A stretch of DNA of 64,000 nucleotides from Streptomyces sp. CHD11 (GTDB lineage: Bacteria; Actinomycetota; Actinomycetes; Streptomycetales; Streptomycetaceae): NCBI RefSeq assembly GCF_018638295.1, contig NZ_JABTTS010000004.1, positions 182,889 through 246,888 on the forward strand, read 5' to 3'. Positions 44,155 to 54,637 of this stretch are shown here, piece by piece. The notes beneath the pieces are model-generated. The model saw nothing but the letters and a program-made list of their open reading frames with translations. It ran no database searches and was not told the origin of the DNA. Positions within the stretch are counted from its first letter, which is position 1. Each line of letters starts with the position of its first letter. A program made the translations under genes and the position numbers.

Positions 44155-44433
44155 TTACCGGCCGGGGCCACCGGGGTGAGTCGCATGCGTGCGGGGACGC
44201 TCGCGGCGGCGGTGGGCCGCTGCGCTCGCCACCGCGCTCAGGCCCGCGCAGAAGATGAGCGCGAGGGCCAGGCCGGAGCAGAAGACGGCCAGCGTGTTCA
44301 TGGTGGCGATGTCCTGGCCGAGTACGGACACGGTGTACTCGGGGCCACCGGAGACGTTGTCGGCAATCACCAGGCCGGTGAAGGTCCCTACGGCCGCGAG
44401 GAGGAGCAGTCCGAGTATGAGCATCCGGATCAT
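44155..44433 (-). CDS. hypothetical two-helix membrane protein
   Basis: The 92-residue protein has two hydrophobic segments, MLILGLLLLAAVGTFTGLVI and TLAVFCSGLALALIFCAGLS, joined by a short polar loop with NVSGGPEYTVSVLGQD. The C-terminus is Arg/His-rich. Streptomyces genomes carry similar small proteins of unknown role. ATG 44433 or 44424 may be the start; GAAGGG at this spacing favours 44424. Confidence 0.62.
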   Translation of the reverse strand: MIRMLILGLLLLAAVGTFTGLVIADNVSGGPEYTVSVLGQDIATMNTLAVFCSGLALALIFCAGLSAVASAAAHRRRERPRTHATHPGGPGR

Positions 44434-44819
44434 CCCTTCGAACGGAGCGTTCACTGGTACGGGATGCGGTGCTGATCGGGTACCCGTGGTGCCGCGCGGG
44501 ACACGTGGCAGGCGCGAACGGGGGCGTGGGCGTCGTACCCCCGGCCGGCTCCCGGTCTGCGGGCCTGCCGGGATGCGCGTGCTGCTCGGTGTGCGAGCGG
44601 TCGGCCGTTCAGCGGTGCGGAAGCCGGGAACGGCTTCAGGGCCGGCGCGGCACCGCATGCGCCGACGGCAGGCCGCCCGGCGCCCGGATCGCCGCTGCAG
44701 TGGTCACCACCGCAGCCGACGGGATGTCCGCCAGCCGGAGGCGGGGCGTGTGAACCCCCCGCGGAAGGGAACGCGGTGCCCGTCTCTGCGTCCGCCACGG
44801 TCTTGAGGGAGGACTCCTC
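44434..44819. other. 386-base gap between divergent genes
   Basis: No gene or clear operator is visible. It should contain promoters for the small leftward membrane protein and the rightward lipoprotein. Confidence 0.45.
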
Positions 44820-45488
44820 ATGCAGCGGTCCGGTTCACCCCGCCGCGTCCCCCGGTTACGCCGAGGCCCGCTCGGCACCGTCGCCCTCGTCACGCTCGCC
44901 GCCCTGACGGCCTGCGGCGGCGAAGCCGTCACCACCTCGGCGTCCTCCCGAGCGGGCACATCAACCGGCACGGCGACCACGGTGACTTCCTCTGCCTCCG
45001 CCGACGCCACTCCGGGTCCGGCCGCACCCTCCTCCTCCCGCAACACGACGCCGGTGTCACCGGACCCACCCGGCGATGCCCTCCGCTGCACCCGTGACCG
45101 CCTCGCCCTTTCCCTCGGCCGGATCTCGCCGGGCGCGGGCAATCTCTACGCCCCCCTGGTCTTCACCAACAAGGGCACAGCGGCCTGCCACCTCAAAGGC
45201 TTCCCCGGCGTCACGCTGCTCGACGCCTCGGGCGAGCGGATCGGTGCTCCGGCACAGCGCTCGGGGGACTTGCGGCCCGCGGTCGTCCTGGCACCGGGTG
45301 AGAGCGCGTACGCCGCCCTGCACACCCTGAACAAGGGGATCTCGGACGGACCCTGCCGACGGCCCGCTGCGTCGGTGCAGGCGTACCCGCCGGGTTCCAC
45401 CTGGGCGCTGCGCACGCCGGCTCGTGCCTTCCAGGTGTGTGGTGGGACTTTCGAGGTGTCTGCGGTCCGCCCCGGCTCGCATCCCTGA
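44820..45488 (+). CDS. DUF4232 lipoprotein
   Basis: The 222-residue protein has a basic N-terminus, a hydrophobic stretch and a lipobox ending LTACGG (Cys at about 32). A Ser/Thr/Pro-rich linker (about 35-80) leads into a DUF4232 domain: LYAPLVFTNKGTAACHLKGF and PGVTLLDASGERIGAPA, then VVLAPGESAYAALH and two more Cys. It should be anchored outside the membrane. Function unknown. GGAGGACTCCTC precedes the ATG. Confidence 0.87.
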   Translation: MQRSGSPRRVPRLRRGPLGTVALVTLAALTACGGEAVTTSASSRAGTSTGTATTVTSSASADATPGPAAPSSSRNTTPVSPDPPGDALRCTRDRLALSLGRISPGAGNLYAPLVFTNKGTAACHLKGFPGVTLLDASGERIGAPAQRSGDLRPAVVLAPGESAYAALHTLNKGISDGPCRRPAASVQAYPPGSTWALRTPARAFQVCGGTFEVSAVRPGSHP

Positions 45489-45652
45489 TTTTGATCAGCC
45501 CGAGCAACGGTCCCGTCGGACACGCCGCCGGACCAAGTCGTGCGGTGGAGGGGCGAAACGCGCCGGAGGCGAACCTCGGCAGCGGAGCGAAGCAGACGGT
45601 CAGGATTTCCCGGCCGGAAGGGTTCCGGGGCCGCGGGTGCGCGCCCCGGACG

Positions 45653-45847
45653 TCATGGGGCGGGGAGTTCGAGGACGCCGGCGTCGTAGTCGACGGTGAC
45701 CGAGCCGTAGTCGCTGAGCACGTCCGAGCCGAGCAGCCCCTGGATGCCGCCGCCTCCCCCGGGAGGGCCGAGGCCGACGACCGTGACCTCGCCCGGGGCG
45801 ATGGGCACGTCACCGACCTCCCACCGGTCCGCCCGGGCGACGGACAC
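45653..45847 (-). pseudogene. remnant of a retropepsin-like aspartyl protease
   Basis: The frame reads GLLGSDVLSDYGSVTVDYDA followed by GVLELPAP, which matches the C-terminal end of bacterial retropepsin-like domains. The part with the catalytic DTGA motif is missing, and a TGA lies a short way upstream in the frame. It is most likely a relic, although a small unrelated peptide cannot be excluded. Confidence 0.4.
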
Positions 45848-45910
45848 CCGCCCTCGCCAGGGCGGCCTGCCCGGTTTCGCCGATAGGCCGAGGCGGATCG
45901 AATACAGGGT

Positions 45911-47047
45911 TCAGAAGGTCCGGCTGCGCCACGAGGAGGAGGCCAGCCAAGAGGTGATCCGGCTGATGTCGGAGCTGGTGACCGTGCCCGCGACCCGGCC
46001 GTTCTCCACCGCCAGGGCGCGGTGCGCGGGGCTGCTGTCCAGCGCGGGCAGGACACCTACCAGGGGATCGTCGGGATGGGGTGTGGGGATGTTTTCGATT
46101 GGGATCATCACCGAGGTGACGGGGGAGTCCCGTTCCACCTCCGGGACGCCGGCGGCGGTCTTCACGTTCACCAGTCCGACGGGATGATGTTCCGCGTCGA
46201 CTACGGGGAAGGCGGAGTGCCGGTAGCGGTACTCGGGCGCGGTGAGGAACCGGGCCACGGTGAGGGACGCGGGCACAGTGACGGGATCCGACCCCATCGC
46301 CTGGCGCACCGGGACGCCGCTCAGCAGTTCCCTCAGCTTCGCCCGGCTGCCCTCCGCGCTCGCCATGGCGATGAGGAACCAGCCGACGACGACCAGCCAG
46401 AAGCCGCTGAAGAGCGAGCCGAACAGCACGAGGTAGAGCCCGACGCCGATCAGTACCCAGCCCAGCGCCCGCCCAGCACCGGTCGCCACCGCGGTCGCGC
46501 GCAGCGGGTTGCCCGTCTTCTGCCACACCAGTGCCCGCAGCAGCCGTCCGCCGTCCAGCGGGGCGGCTGGCAGGGCGTTGAAGACGGCCAGCAGGAGGTT
46601 GATGCCCGCCAGCCAAGTAAGTGTCTCGACGGCGAGCCCGGCACCGTACAGAGCGCCGAACAGCCCTGCGAGGACTCCGAAGAGCACGCCGAGCGACAGG
46701 CTGACCAGTGGCCCGACCCCGGCGATGCGCACCTCGGCGCCAGGTGTGGGGGCCTCGCTCCTCAACCGGGCGATGCCGCCCAGGAGCCACAGTGTGATGT
46801 CGTCGGCGCCGACGCCGTTGCGGCGCGCCACGAGGGCGTGGCTGAGTTCATGGGCCAGCAGCGACAGCAGGAAGACCACCGCGCCCAGCAGCCCGGTGAT
46901 CCAGTACTGCCAGGACGGCCGCCCGGGGTAGGTGTCGGGGAACCGGCCCGCGAGGCCCAGGGCGAGCACGAGGACGATGACCAGGACGCTCCAGTGCACT
47001 CCGATCCGGATACCGGCCACGCACCCGAGTGAGAATGTCGCTTTCAC
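45911..47047 (-). CDS. site-2-type M50 metalloprotease with CBS domains
   Basis: The 378-residue membrane protein has the zinc motif HELSH at 66-70 within LLAHELSHALVARRNG, and the third-ligand region NALPAAPLDGGRLLRALVW around 165. After the sixth helix comes a pair of CBS domains (VPVRQAMGSDPVTVPASLTV, then VTSVMIPIENIPTPHPDDPL), which usually sense adenine nucleotides. It cleaves substrates within the membrane; the target is unknown. GTG 47047 starts at the usual family position (VKATFSLGCVAGIRIGVHWS). Confidence 0.9.
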   Translation of the reverse strand: MKATFSLGCVAGIRIGVHWSVLVIVLVLALGLAGRFPDTYPGRPSWQYWITGLLGAVVFLLSLLAHELSHALVARRNGVGADDITLWLLGGIARLRSEAPTPGAEVRIAGVGPLVSLSLGVLFGVLAGLFGALYGAGLAVETLTWLAGINLLLAVFNALPAAPLDGGRLLRALVWQKTGNPLRATAVATGAGRALGWVLIGVGLYLVLFGSLFSGFWLVVVGWFLIAMASAEGSRAKLRELLSGVPVRQAMGSDPVTVPASLTVARFLTAPEYRYRHSAFPVVDAEHHPVGLVNVKTAAGVPEVERDSPVTSVMIPIENIPTPHPDDPLVGVLPALDSSPAHRALAVENGRVAGTVTSSDISRITSWLASSSWRSRTF

Positions 47048-47200
47048 AGCGGTGCGCCTCCCTCTTGTCCGCCGCGTATCGGTCCGGGTTCCACGCGGCC
47101 GGGACCTCACCCGTCGCCGGCCGGCGAGTACAGCCCGGAGAGAACTCGGGGGCGACCGCGCCCCGGACGTGTTCGGCACGGGCCGCGGCCGACCGTGCGG

Positions 47201-48553
47201 TCAGCGGGCGCGGCCGTGTGCCCACCGTCCGGCCAGGGCCTCGTCGATGTGTCCGGTGAGCCCGGTGAGCCGGAAGTGATCGGCGGCGTGAAGGTTCTGG
47301 GCGTCGATGGTGGAGCGCAGCCGGGCGAGAGCGGCCACGAGGGGCGGATGCCGGCCGGGCGAGGTGATCCAGGCGAGTTCGCGCAGCAGCATCGCGATGC
47401 GGGCCAGGACGGCGGGCTCGGCGGCGCCGTAGCGCAAGGGCTGGTCCACTGCCAGGTCCAGCAGGTCCCCCAGGCCCGGACGTCGCAGTACGACCCTGAC
47501 CTGCCGGTTGCCGTCGCGCAGCAGCCGTGGGCCGAGATCGTGCCGTGCCAGCTCGCACAGCAGCGCGGCGGAGTGCGAGAGGGCGTGTACGGCGGTCGTC
47601 GGGTCGTTGATTCCCGGGGAGAGGGCTTTGGCGGCGATGTCGGTGAGCTGCCGGAGGCCGAAGGCGATGTCCTGGTGGCCGGTGCGCTCGGGCCCGGTCC
47701 TCACCGCCTGGGCGACTCTTCCGGCCAGGCGTTCCCATGTGTCGGGGGAGAACGGCTCTCCGGTGCGGGGCCAGGCTGCTCCCACGGGTGTGGCCGCGAT
47801 CAGCGAGCTCCCGGGATGGCGGTCGACGAACACGACGGCGTCGGCTTCGACCGCTGCCCGCAGGAGGGCCGCCTCGTCGACGGAGGTGAAGAAGCCGGAG
47901 GCGCCGGCGCACAGGGCGAGCGCGTCGGAGGGCGGCTGCGGCAGTGCGTCGGGGGAGCCAGGGTCGGCGGGGCCCTCACGGTCCGTGTCCCGTTCCTTCG
48001 ACAGGAGCCGGCGGATGGTGCGGTCTGTGTCGGAGTGGACGCTGGTCATCAGCGTCTCGACCCGGATCCTGCGAGCCAGGTGGGACAGGAACAGGACAAG
48101 GGCGAGAAGACTGGCCAGTGTGAGCAGGAAGGCGAACGTGACCGACAGTTCGGGGACGAACCTGCTCCGCTCGTCCTCGCCGGTACGTACGGTGCGCAGC
48201 ACGGTCAGGGCGTAGGTGAACGTCGCGAGGAAGAGGGCCAGGGTCGTCCGGACGTACCGGTCCGAGTTGAAGGTTCGCAGCACACGCGGGGAGAACTGGC
48301 TGCTTGCCAGCTGAAGCGTCAGCACGGTGAGCGAGAAGGTCAACGCCGTGACCGTGATCAAGGAGCCGGCGATGGCCCCCAGCACCGCGCGCGCGGCGTC
48401 GGAACTGCCCCCGAACAGGTAGTCCCTCAGCCAGGGCGGGAGGTCGTACTGGATCCGCCGGTCCAGCCGGGGCAGTCCCACACCCGTGACGAGGGCGAGT
48501 GCGATCCCCAGCGTCGGCAGTGGCCACAGCTGGACCCGCAGCGTGTCACGCAC
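47201..48553 (-). CDS. DUF2254 membrane protein
   Basis: The 450-residue protein has four N-terminal helices and the DUF2254 hallmark SLITVTALTFSLTVLTLQLA followed by SSQFSPRVLRTFNSD. Its soluble part contains DIAFGLRQLTDIAAKALSPG and INDPTTAVHAL. The family's role is unknown. GTG 48553 is the likely start. Confidence 0.9.
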   Translation of the reverse strand: MRDTLRVQLWPLPTLGIALALVTGVGLPRLDRRIQYDLPPWLRDYLFGGSSDAARAVLGAIAGSLITVTALTFSLTVLTLQLASSQFSPRVLRTFNSDRYVRTTLALFLATFTYALTVLRTVRTGEDERSRFVPELSVTFAFLLTLASLLALVLFLSHLARRIRVETLMTSVHSDTDRTIRRLLSKERDTDREGPADPGSPDALPQPPSDALALCAGASGFFTSVDEAALLRAAVEADAVVFVDRHPGSSLIAATPVGAAWPRTGEPFSPDTWERLAGRVAQAVRTGPERTGHQDIAFGLRQLTDIAAKALSPGINDPTTAVHALSHSAALLCELARHDLGPRLLRDGNRQVRVVLRRPGLGDLLDLAVDQPLRYGAAEPAVLARIAMLLRELAWITSPGRHPPLVAALARLRSTIDAQNLHAADHFRLTGLTGHIDEALAGRWAHGRAR

Positions 48554-48776
48554 CGGTACGGGGGAGGCAGGCCGGGGACCCGGCCGGGGACGAGGGGGTT
48601 CCTGAGACGGGGCTGTAGCGCGAGGGGCGCTTCGGCATCAGCACAGGATCAGGCTACAGACCGCAGAGAAATGGGCAATCCGGAGAGAAGCCGCGGATAA
48701 GGATGAGCCGATGCCTTGTGGTGGATTTTCTGAGATGTCCGTGATTCACGGTACTTGATATGGATAGTCGGCTCGT

Positions 48777-49373
48777 ATGAGAGGAACGGGATTCATCTCT
48801 TGGCACGAGGGTGAACGGTTGTGGAAGCGACTCGTGGTAGCCGTGTGTGTGCCTGTCGTCGCGCTGTCGTTACTTGTGGCCTGTGGCCGGGAGGATCCGC
48901 TGAACGAGCCCGCCGAGCGGTTCGGGATGGTCGAGGTCGACTACGAACGTGCCATCCGCCTCTCCGCGGCCGAAGTGACCGCCGGTGAAGTGGTCGCTTT
49001 GAACCTCAAGGAGCCCGAGTCGGACTCGCCCGAGTGGGAGAGCCGGATCGCGGACCGGGACGGGCGGCTCACGACGGTCCGGCTCGATGCCACCCGGGGC
49101 GAGGTGCTGGGGACGAGCCCCGGCCCCGATCTGACGGACTCCGAGCGCCAGGAACTGGTGCGACTCCTGGAGGAGGCCCGGATCCTGCCCGACGAGGCGG
49201 CCCGTGAAGCGGCCGGGCCGGTGGAGGGTGATGTCGTCACCGCCGTCGAGCTGCAGGAGCGTGACGGCGATCCGGTCTGGCGGGTCAGTGTCCTCGGCGT
49301 GGCCGACGAGACGGCGATGGTCCACGTGGTGGACGCGAGGAGCGGAGAGGTATTGGACCGCAGTCCGGCGTGA
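48777..49373 (+). CDS. PepSY-like lipoprotein
   Basis: The 198-residue protein carries a signal ending in the lipobox LSLLVACG, with Cys near residue 36. Two PepSY-type repeats follow, LTTVRLDATRGEVLGTSPGP and VWRVSVLGVADETAMVHVVDA, each with the typical V(D)xxxGEVL ending. PepSY domains are thought to bind or inhibit exported proteins. The short inverted repeat CCGTGATTCACGG (48739-48751) and GATAGT at 48764 are promoter-like, and the message may have a very short leader. ATG 48777 is the assumed start. Confidence 0.78.
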   Translation: MRGTGFISWHEGERLWKRLVVAVCVPVVALSLLVACGREDPLNEPAERFGMVEVDYERAIRLSAAEVTAGEVVALNLKEPESDSPEWESRIADRDGRLTTVRLDATRGEVLGTSPGPDLTDSERQELVRLLEEARILPDEAAREAAGPVEGDVVTAVELQERDGDPVWRVSVLGVADETAMVHVVDARSGEVLDRSPA

Positions 49374-49673
49374 CACGGGCAGGGCGCACGGAGCCGGGCG
49401 GCCGGTGGCACCAGGGCGGCCCCTGTGACCGGTTCACCGTGCGCCAGGGGGTGCCTGTCGGCCGGCGCGGCTCGCCGGCACCTGTGCGTACCGTTGTGTG
49501 CCGCAGGCCGTGGCCGGTGAGGTCCGGCCACACCGGCGTGATGCCGGCTGTACGTACCTCGGCCTCACCGCTGCTCCTGTTCCTTCGGCGCGGCATGGGT
49601 CGTGCGTGCGGAACGGCTCCGGGGCGCCCGGTTGTGTGATCGCTCGCCGCCCGCGGCCACCCCGCCGTCGGCG
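49374..49673. other. 300-base gap between convergent genes
   Basis: No gene is visible. The stretch should hold terminators for the two convergent lipoprotein genes. I did not find a strong perfect hairpin. Confidence 0.45.
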
Positions 49674-50219
49674 TCATCCGCCCGGTGAGGGAGAGGTCAG
49701 TCCCGGCGCGTCGGTGGCGTCCTCGACGTAGGTGGGTGTCTGGGAGTGCACCTGCAGGGCGACCTCACCGGCTCGCTCGAAACGCAGGGTGATCCACACG
49801 TAGTCCCCGCCGCGGATCCGCCGGCTCAGGTTCCGGAGCAGCAGATGGGTCCGTCCTTCCTCCAGTTCGATCAGCTCCCCGGTGGGTACGTCGACCGGAC
49901 CCCGTACCGTGCCGTCCGCGCTCACGATGTCCACGGACCGCGCGACCGTCGTCTCGGCGCCGAGCAGTCTGTCGGCGCGCTGCCCCTGGTTGAACAGCCA
50001 GAGGTAGAAGGGGGCGTCGTCCCCCGGCTCCCACGGGCCGTCGGGGGGTTCGGCGATGTGCGCGTAGCGGATCAGGACCGGTCCGACACGGGCGTTGGCG
50101 CCCGGCGGGTTGTGCTCGTTCTCGGCATCGCCGCATCCCGCCGTCCCCGCGGAGACGAGACAGCCCGTCACGAGGAGGAGCACCGCCCTTCGCCACGGTG
50201 CCGTCATCCTCTTGTACAT
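49674..50219 (-). CDS. putative lipoprotein, copper-chaperone-like (PCuAC/DUF461 type)
   Basis: The 181-residue protein has a short basic start, a hydrophobic stretch and a lipobox ending GTAGCGD. The rest is a cupredoxin-like beta domain: VGPVLIRYAHIAEPPDGPWE, APFYLWLFNQGQRADRLLGA, then VPTGELIELEEGRTHLLLRN. This resembles PCuAC copper chaperones in layout, but the H(M)x10Mx21HxM copper motif is not clear. Copper binding is therefore doubtful. ATG 50219 is preferred, with AGAGG about ten bases upstream. Confidence 0.7.
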   Translation of the reverse strand: MYKRMTAPWRRAVLLLVTGCLVSAGTAGCGDAENEHNPPGANARVGPVLIRYAHIAEPPDGPWEPGDDAPFYLWLFNQGQRADRLLGAETTVARSVDIVSADGTVRGPVDVPTGELIELEEGRTHLLLRNLSRRIRGGDYVWITLRFERAGEVALQVHSQTPTYVEDATDAPGLTSPSPGG

Positions 50220-50444
50220 CCTGTGCCACCTCTCTCCCGGAGTTCCGGCGGCACACGGGCCACCTCCGACAGACATGCCACGCCGCAGCGGTCCCGCGTC
50301 ACTTCTTGAGCCGGATGGGGGACCCTCAGGGGCAGCCGAACACACATGAACAGGGCGGGACCGTGTTCAGGTCGGTCACATGGCAGACCCGGAGCCTGCC
50401 AGGGGCGTCCGCCACCGGGTCTGCCGCCGGCCCCGGACGGTCGG

Positions 50445-50957
50445 TCACGCCCCCCGCCTCCCGCCCTCCGCCCCGTCGCGTGTCCGTCGCAACGCGGAGC
50501 CCGCAGCCCCACTCCCCAACAGTCCGAGAAGGTGCCCCTGCCAGCTGACCCCCGCGGCCGCCGGCAGGACGCCCTACAGGAGCGACCCGTAGACCACGGC
50601 GACGAGAACGCCTATGACGATGTCGCCGGCGCGGCGATCCACGAAACCGCATACCAGCGGGTAGCCGAACAGACCGAAGACGACACCGGACGCGCCCCCG
50701 GTCGTGGAGTGCGCGAGCGCCGTCAGCCACACTCCCAGGCCGCCGACGAGGACGATCACCAGGACGACGGCGAGGAACCGGCGCACGCCGGAGATCGCGG
50801 CGAGGAAGCCGAGGACCAGCAGCGGCACGCTGTTCGCGTTGAGGTGGTCGAAGCCGAAGTGCACAAAGGCGGCGGGCACGACGTCCCTCGGTTCGCCCAC
50901 CTGGCCCGGGCTGACACCGAAGGCGTCCCGGGCGTGGCCACTCGCCGTCACAGGCAT
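50445..50957 (-). pseudogene. rhomboid protease with an in-frame TAG and a lost N-terminus
   Basis: The frame reads AAFVHFGFDHLNANSVPLLV and TTGGASGVVFGLFGYPLVCG with the GxSG serine, then VIGVLVAVVYGSLL and TAG (50574-50576). Past this stop the same frame continues GVLPAAAGVSWQGHLLGLLG, the last helix with the catalytic His. Relatives have Trp (TGG) at the stop, so a single G-to-A change made TAG. The first transmembrane helix is also missing upstream. The gene is almost certainly dead. Confidence 0.78.
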
Positions 50958-51141
50958 TGCAGTGGACGTCCAGGGCGACGGTGCGAGGCGGGCCCACGGA
51001 CCGCGCCTGCCCGACGTCGTCCCTCGCCGTCGACGTGTTCGGGTGAGCCTCCTTCCGAGTCGACGGCTCCGGAAGGTGACCGCGTGCGTATCGGGCGGGC
51101 CGTTCGCCCGGGACAGCGCGGCCGGTGCGTACGGTGGTCGG

Positions 51142-52197
51142 GTGCAGCTGCTTCCGGAGCCCGTTCGCCGGTTCGCCGCCTGGTGCGCCGTGATCCTGCT
51201 GGCCGCCGGGGTCGGTTACGTCGGTATCCAGGTGTGCGTGGCGCTGCGTACGGCCGTCGTTCCCGTACTGCTCGCCCTGCTCGGTACCGCCCTGCTCCTC
51301 CCCCTGGACCGGTGGCTGGTGAGGATGAAGGTGAACCGCTCTGTCGCCGCCGGGCTCACCTGTACCGCCGTTCTCGCCGTGGTCGGCGGTGCCGTGTATG
51401 TCGTCACGGTCACGCTGGTCGACACCTGGGACCAGATCGTCGCCTCGCTGCGCAGGGCGGTGCGCGTACTGGCCGACCGCTTCGGGGCGGACGGCACCTC
51501 GCTGGAGGACCTCGCCGACGACGCCCTGGACCTGCTGGGAAGGTTCGGGGGGACAGCCGCCTCCGGCGTCGTGACGGGTATCGGTTTCGTCGCCCAGGCC
51601 CTCGGCATGGCGGTGCTCGCGCTGCTGCTGGTCTTCTTCTTCCTGCGCGACTCCCACCGGGCCGCCGCCGCGCTGCGCTCACTCGTCCCGCGCGACGCGG
51701 CCGACGCCGTCGAGGCGATGGCACGGCGGGCCTTCGAGGGCGTGGAAGGGTTCATGCGCGGCACCACCGTGGTCGCGCTCATCGACGCCGTCTGCATCAC
51801 CGCCGGCCTGCTCCTCCTGCGGGTCCCGGGTGCCCTCGGGCTCGGGGCGATCATCTTCATCGGCGCCTACGTGCCCTATGTCGGCGCCTTCGTCTCCGGG
51901 GCCGCGGCCGTGCTGGTGGCCCTCGCGGACCGCGGGTTCGCCGTCGCCCTGTGGGTGCTCGGAGTGGTGCTCGTGGTGCAGCTGCTGGAGGGGAACGTCT
52001 TCCAGCCGATGGTCCAGAGCCGGACCGTGCGGATCCACCCGGCGCTGGTCCTCGTAGCGCTCACCGCGGGTGCCTCCGTGGCCGGGATCGTCGGAGTGCT
52101 CCTCGCGCTGCCGGTCACCGCCGCCGCCTTCGGCGTCGCCCACGAGCTGCGCACACGGTACGGACCGTCGGCCGCGGGGGCGTCCGCGGGTCCGTAG
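51142..52197 (+). CDS. AI-2E family transporter (PerM-like membrane protein)
   Basis: The 351-residue protein has about eight helices and the AI-2E motifs: LLVFFFLRDSHRAAAAL, GTTVVALIDAVCITAGLLLL and VFQPMVQSRTVRIHPALVLV. Members are exporters or ion antiporters, and the cargo is not readable. GTG 51142 has no ribosome site, while TACGGT ends six bases before it, so a leaderless message is likely. Confidence 0.88.
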   Translation: MQLLPEPVRRFAAWCAVILLAAGVGYVGIQVCVALRTAVVPVLLALLGTALLLPLDRWLVRMKVNRSVAAGLTCTAVLAVVGGAVYVVTVTLVDTWDQIVASLRRAVRVLADRFGADGTSLEDLADDALDLLGRFGGTAASGVVTGIGFVAQALGMAVLALLLVFFFLRDSHRAAAALRSLVPRDAADAVEAMARRAFEGVEGFMRGTTVVALIDAVCITAGLLLLRVPGALGLGAIIFIGAYVPYVGAFVSGAAAVLVALADRGFAVALWVLGVVLVVQLLEGNVFQPMVQSRTVRIHPALVLVALTAGASVAGIVGVLLALPVTAAAFGVAHELRTRYGPSAAGASAGP

Positions 52198-52897
52198 GCT
52201 CCGCACCGGATGCCGACCGAGCACCCGTTCGCCTGCCCCGGTCGGCTCCGGCGCCACGGAGGCCGTGGTCATTTCCGACGCGTGCGAACCGTTTCGCCCG
52301 GTATCGGCCCCGTCGAACAGCTCCCGGTGAAGGGCACGACACCGTGCGGTGGGAAACCGCTCGCCACTGGCACGGGAAGGCCGGAGGCCGTCCGGCACGG
52401 CACACCTCCGCCGGATGCCGACCGGAGCCGGTGGACGGCTGTGACACGGGCGTGGACGGACGCCGTGGCAGCGCGTGCCGCATCGGACAGCGGGTTCCGG
52501 GGTGAGTCTCGCGCCACCCGGCCCGCACGACGTTGATGACGTTGCCCCGGTTCCGGGTTCAGCTCGCGAGCCGAACCAACCCACCACCGCGATCCATTCC
52601 TCCGGCCGCACATGCGCTCCTATTCGCTCACTCATCTGCCCAAACGCATGTGCGGCATCGATGAGGCGCCGAGTAGCCGCAGGGACCCACCAGACGCGGA
52701 GAGACTGGCCTGTGCCCGCGCCTGAGCGGCAGGTGCAGGAGCCCACTCGCCGGGTACTCCGGCCCGCGACGGTTCACGAGGTTTCCGCAGCGGCGGTATC
52801 GGTGAGACGTCGGTGTCGGAGGTTCGACGCGGCGTCGGCTCGCGGGCAGCCCGGCAGATGGGATGCGCGGGTCAACGGGTGACGGGAAGAGGCGTGC
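52198..52897. other. 700-base gap before the oxidase genes
   Basis: No supportable gene. On the minus strand near 52560-52700 one frame reads RLIDAAHAFGQMSERIGAHV and RPEEWIAVVGWFGSRAEPGT, which has protein-like composition, but I see no family match or good start. It may be a relic. The promoter of ctaD should lie near the right end. Confidence 0.45.
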
Positions 52898-54637
52898 ATG
52901 GCGGCGGTGGACAGCGGTGCGCAGACGTCGGGCGGTACGGCGAGGCGGCTGACGCAGGGAAGGGCCGTGGTGCGGTGGCTCACGACGACCGACCACAAGG
53001 TCATCGGCCAGATGTACCTGACGACCGCCTTCGGGTTCTTCCTCTTCGCCGGCGTGCTCGCGATGCTGATGCGGGCCGAGCTGGCACGCCCAGGTCTGCA
53101 GATCGTCTCCGCGGACCAGTACAACCAGCTCTTCACCATCCACGGCACGGTGATGATGCTGCTGTTCGCCACCCCCACCTTCGTGGGATTCGCCAACGCG
53201 GTGATGCCCCTGCAGATCGGTGCCCCCGACGTGGCCTTCCCCCGGCTGAACGCCTACACCTACTGGGTGTACCTGTTCGGCGGCCTGATGGTGGTGTCGG
53301 GCTTCCTCACGGACGCAGGGGCGGCCTCCTTCGGGTGGTTCGCCTACGCTCCCCTCAACGGGCCCGCACATTCCCCCGGAGTCGGAGGCGACCTGTGGGT
53401 GATGGGGCTGGTCGTGTCCGGCCTGAGCACCATTCTCGGGGCCGTGAACTTCATCGCCACCGTCATCTGCCTGCGGGCCCCGGGCATGACGCTCTTTCGG
53501 ATGCCCATCTTTACGTGGAACGTGTTGTTCACCTCGATCCTGGTGCTGCTGGCGTTTCCCGTGCTCACCGCCGCGCTGCTGGCGCTGTTCGCCGACCGCA
53601 AGTTCGGTGCGCACGTGTTCGACCCGGCGAACGGGGGAGCACTGCTATGGCAGCACCTCTTCTGGTTCTTCGGGCATCCCGAGGTCTACATCGTCGCCCT
53701 TCCCTTCTTCGGCATCGTCACCGAGGTGATCCCGGTCTTCAGCCGCAAGCCGGTCTTCGGGTACTTCGGGCTGATCGGTGCCACCATCGCCATCACCGGG
53801 CTGTCGGCGATCGTCTGGGCGCACCACATGTTCGCCACGGGGGCGGTGCTGCTGCCGTTCTTCTCCCTGGCGTCCTTCCTCATCGCGGTGCCGACGGGGG
53901 TGAAGTTCTTCAACTGGATCGGCATCATGTGGCGTGGCTCGCTGTCGTTCGAGACGCCCATGCTGTGGGCGCTGGGCTTCCTCGCGACGTTCCTCTTCGG
54001 TGGGCTGACGGGAGTGCTGCTGGCGTCACCGCCATTGGACTTCCACACCACGGACACCTATTTCGTCGTGGCGCACATGCATTACGTCCTCTTCGGCACC
54101 GTGGTCTTCGCCATGTTCGCCGGCTTCTATTTCTGGTGGCCGAAGTTCACCGGCCGCATGCTCGACGAGCGGCTCGGGCGGATCCACTTCTGGACGCTGT
54201 TCCCCGGGTTCCACCTCACGTTCCTCGTGCAGCACTGGCTGGGCGCCGAGGGAATGCCGAGGCGTTACGCCGACTACCTCGCCGCCGACGGTTTCACCGC
54301 CCTCAACACGATCGCGTCCATCGGCGCCTTCCTGCTGGGCGCCTCCACGCTGCCCTTCCTCTACAACGTCTGGAAAACGGCACGGTACGGGGAGCGGATC
54401 ACCGTCGACGACCCCTGGGGCTTCGGCCGCTCCCTCGAATGGGCGACCTCCTGTCCACCCCCGCAGCACAACTTCGTCGCCCTGCCTCGCATCCGGTCCG
54501 AGTCGCCCGCGTTCGACCTGAACCATCCACGCTACGCCGAACAAGCGCACTCCCATTCGCCGTCCGGTGGCGGAGCCGAGGGCCGCCGGACGGGAAGCAC
54601 GGGCAGGGGAGAGAACGAGAAGGGGCAGCGCCCGTGA
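52898..54637 (+). CDS. ctaD: cytochrome c oxidase subunit I (haem-copper oxidase)
   Basis: The 579-residue protein has 12 helices and the full set of ligands: [14 protein letters not shown] for haem a, [20 protein letters not shown] with the His-Tyr crosslink pair, WAHHMFATG for CuB, and [13 protein letters not shown] for both haems. It reduces oxygen and pumps protons. Subunit II (ctaC) and subunit III (ctaE) are not adjacent, so this is an accessory copy relying on genes elsewhere. GGAAGAGG precedes ATG 52898. The stop overlaps the next gene. Confidence 0.95.
   Translation: MAAVDSGAQTSGGTARRLTQGRAVVRWLTTTDHKVIGQMYLTTAFGFFLFAGVLAMLMRAELARPGLQIVSADQYNQLFTIHGTVMMLLFATPTFVGFANAVMPLQIGAPDVAFPRLNAYTYWVYLFGGLMVVSGFLTDAGAASFGWFAYAPLNGPAHSPGVGGDLWVMGLVVSGLSTILGAVNFIATVICLRAPGMTLFRMPIFTWNVLFTSILVLLAFPVLTAALLALFADRKFGAHVFDPANGGALLWQHLFWFFGHPEVYIVALPFFGIVTEVIPVFSRKPVFGYFGLIGATIAITGLSAIVWAHHMFATGAVLLPFFSLASFLIAVPTGVKFFNWIGIMWRGSLSFETPMLWALGFLATFLFGGLTGVLLASPPLDFHTTDTYFVVAHMHYVLFGTVVFAMFAGFYFWWPKFTGRMLDERLGRIHFWTLFPGFHLTFLVQHWLGAEGMPRRYADYLAADGFTALNTIASIGAFLLGASTLPFLYNVWKTARYGERITVDDPWGFGRSLEWATSCPPPQHNFVALPRIRSESPAFDLNHPRYAEQAHSHSPSGGGAEGRRTGSTGRGENEKGQRP

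Noticed and set aside
52560..52746. Minus-strand frame with RLIDAAHAFGQMSERIGAHV
   Set aside because: Composition is protein-like, but there is no clear start, stop context or family match; kept only as a note.
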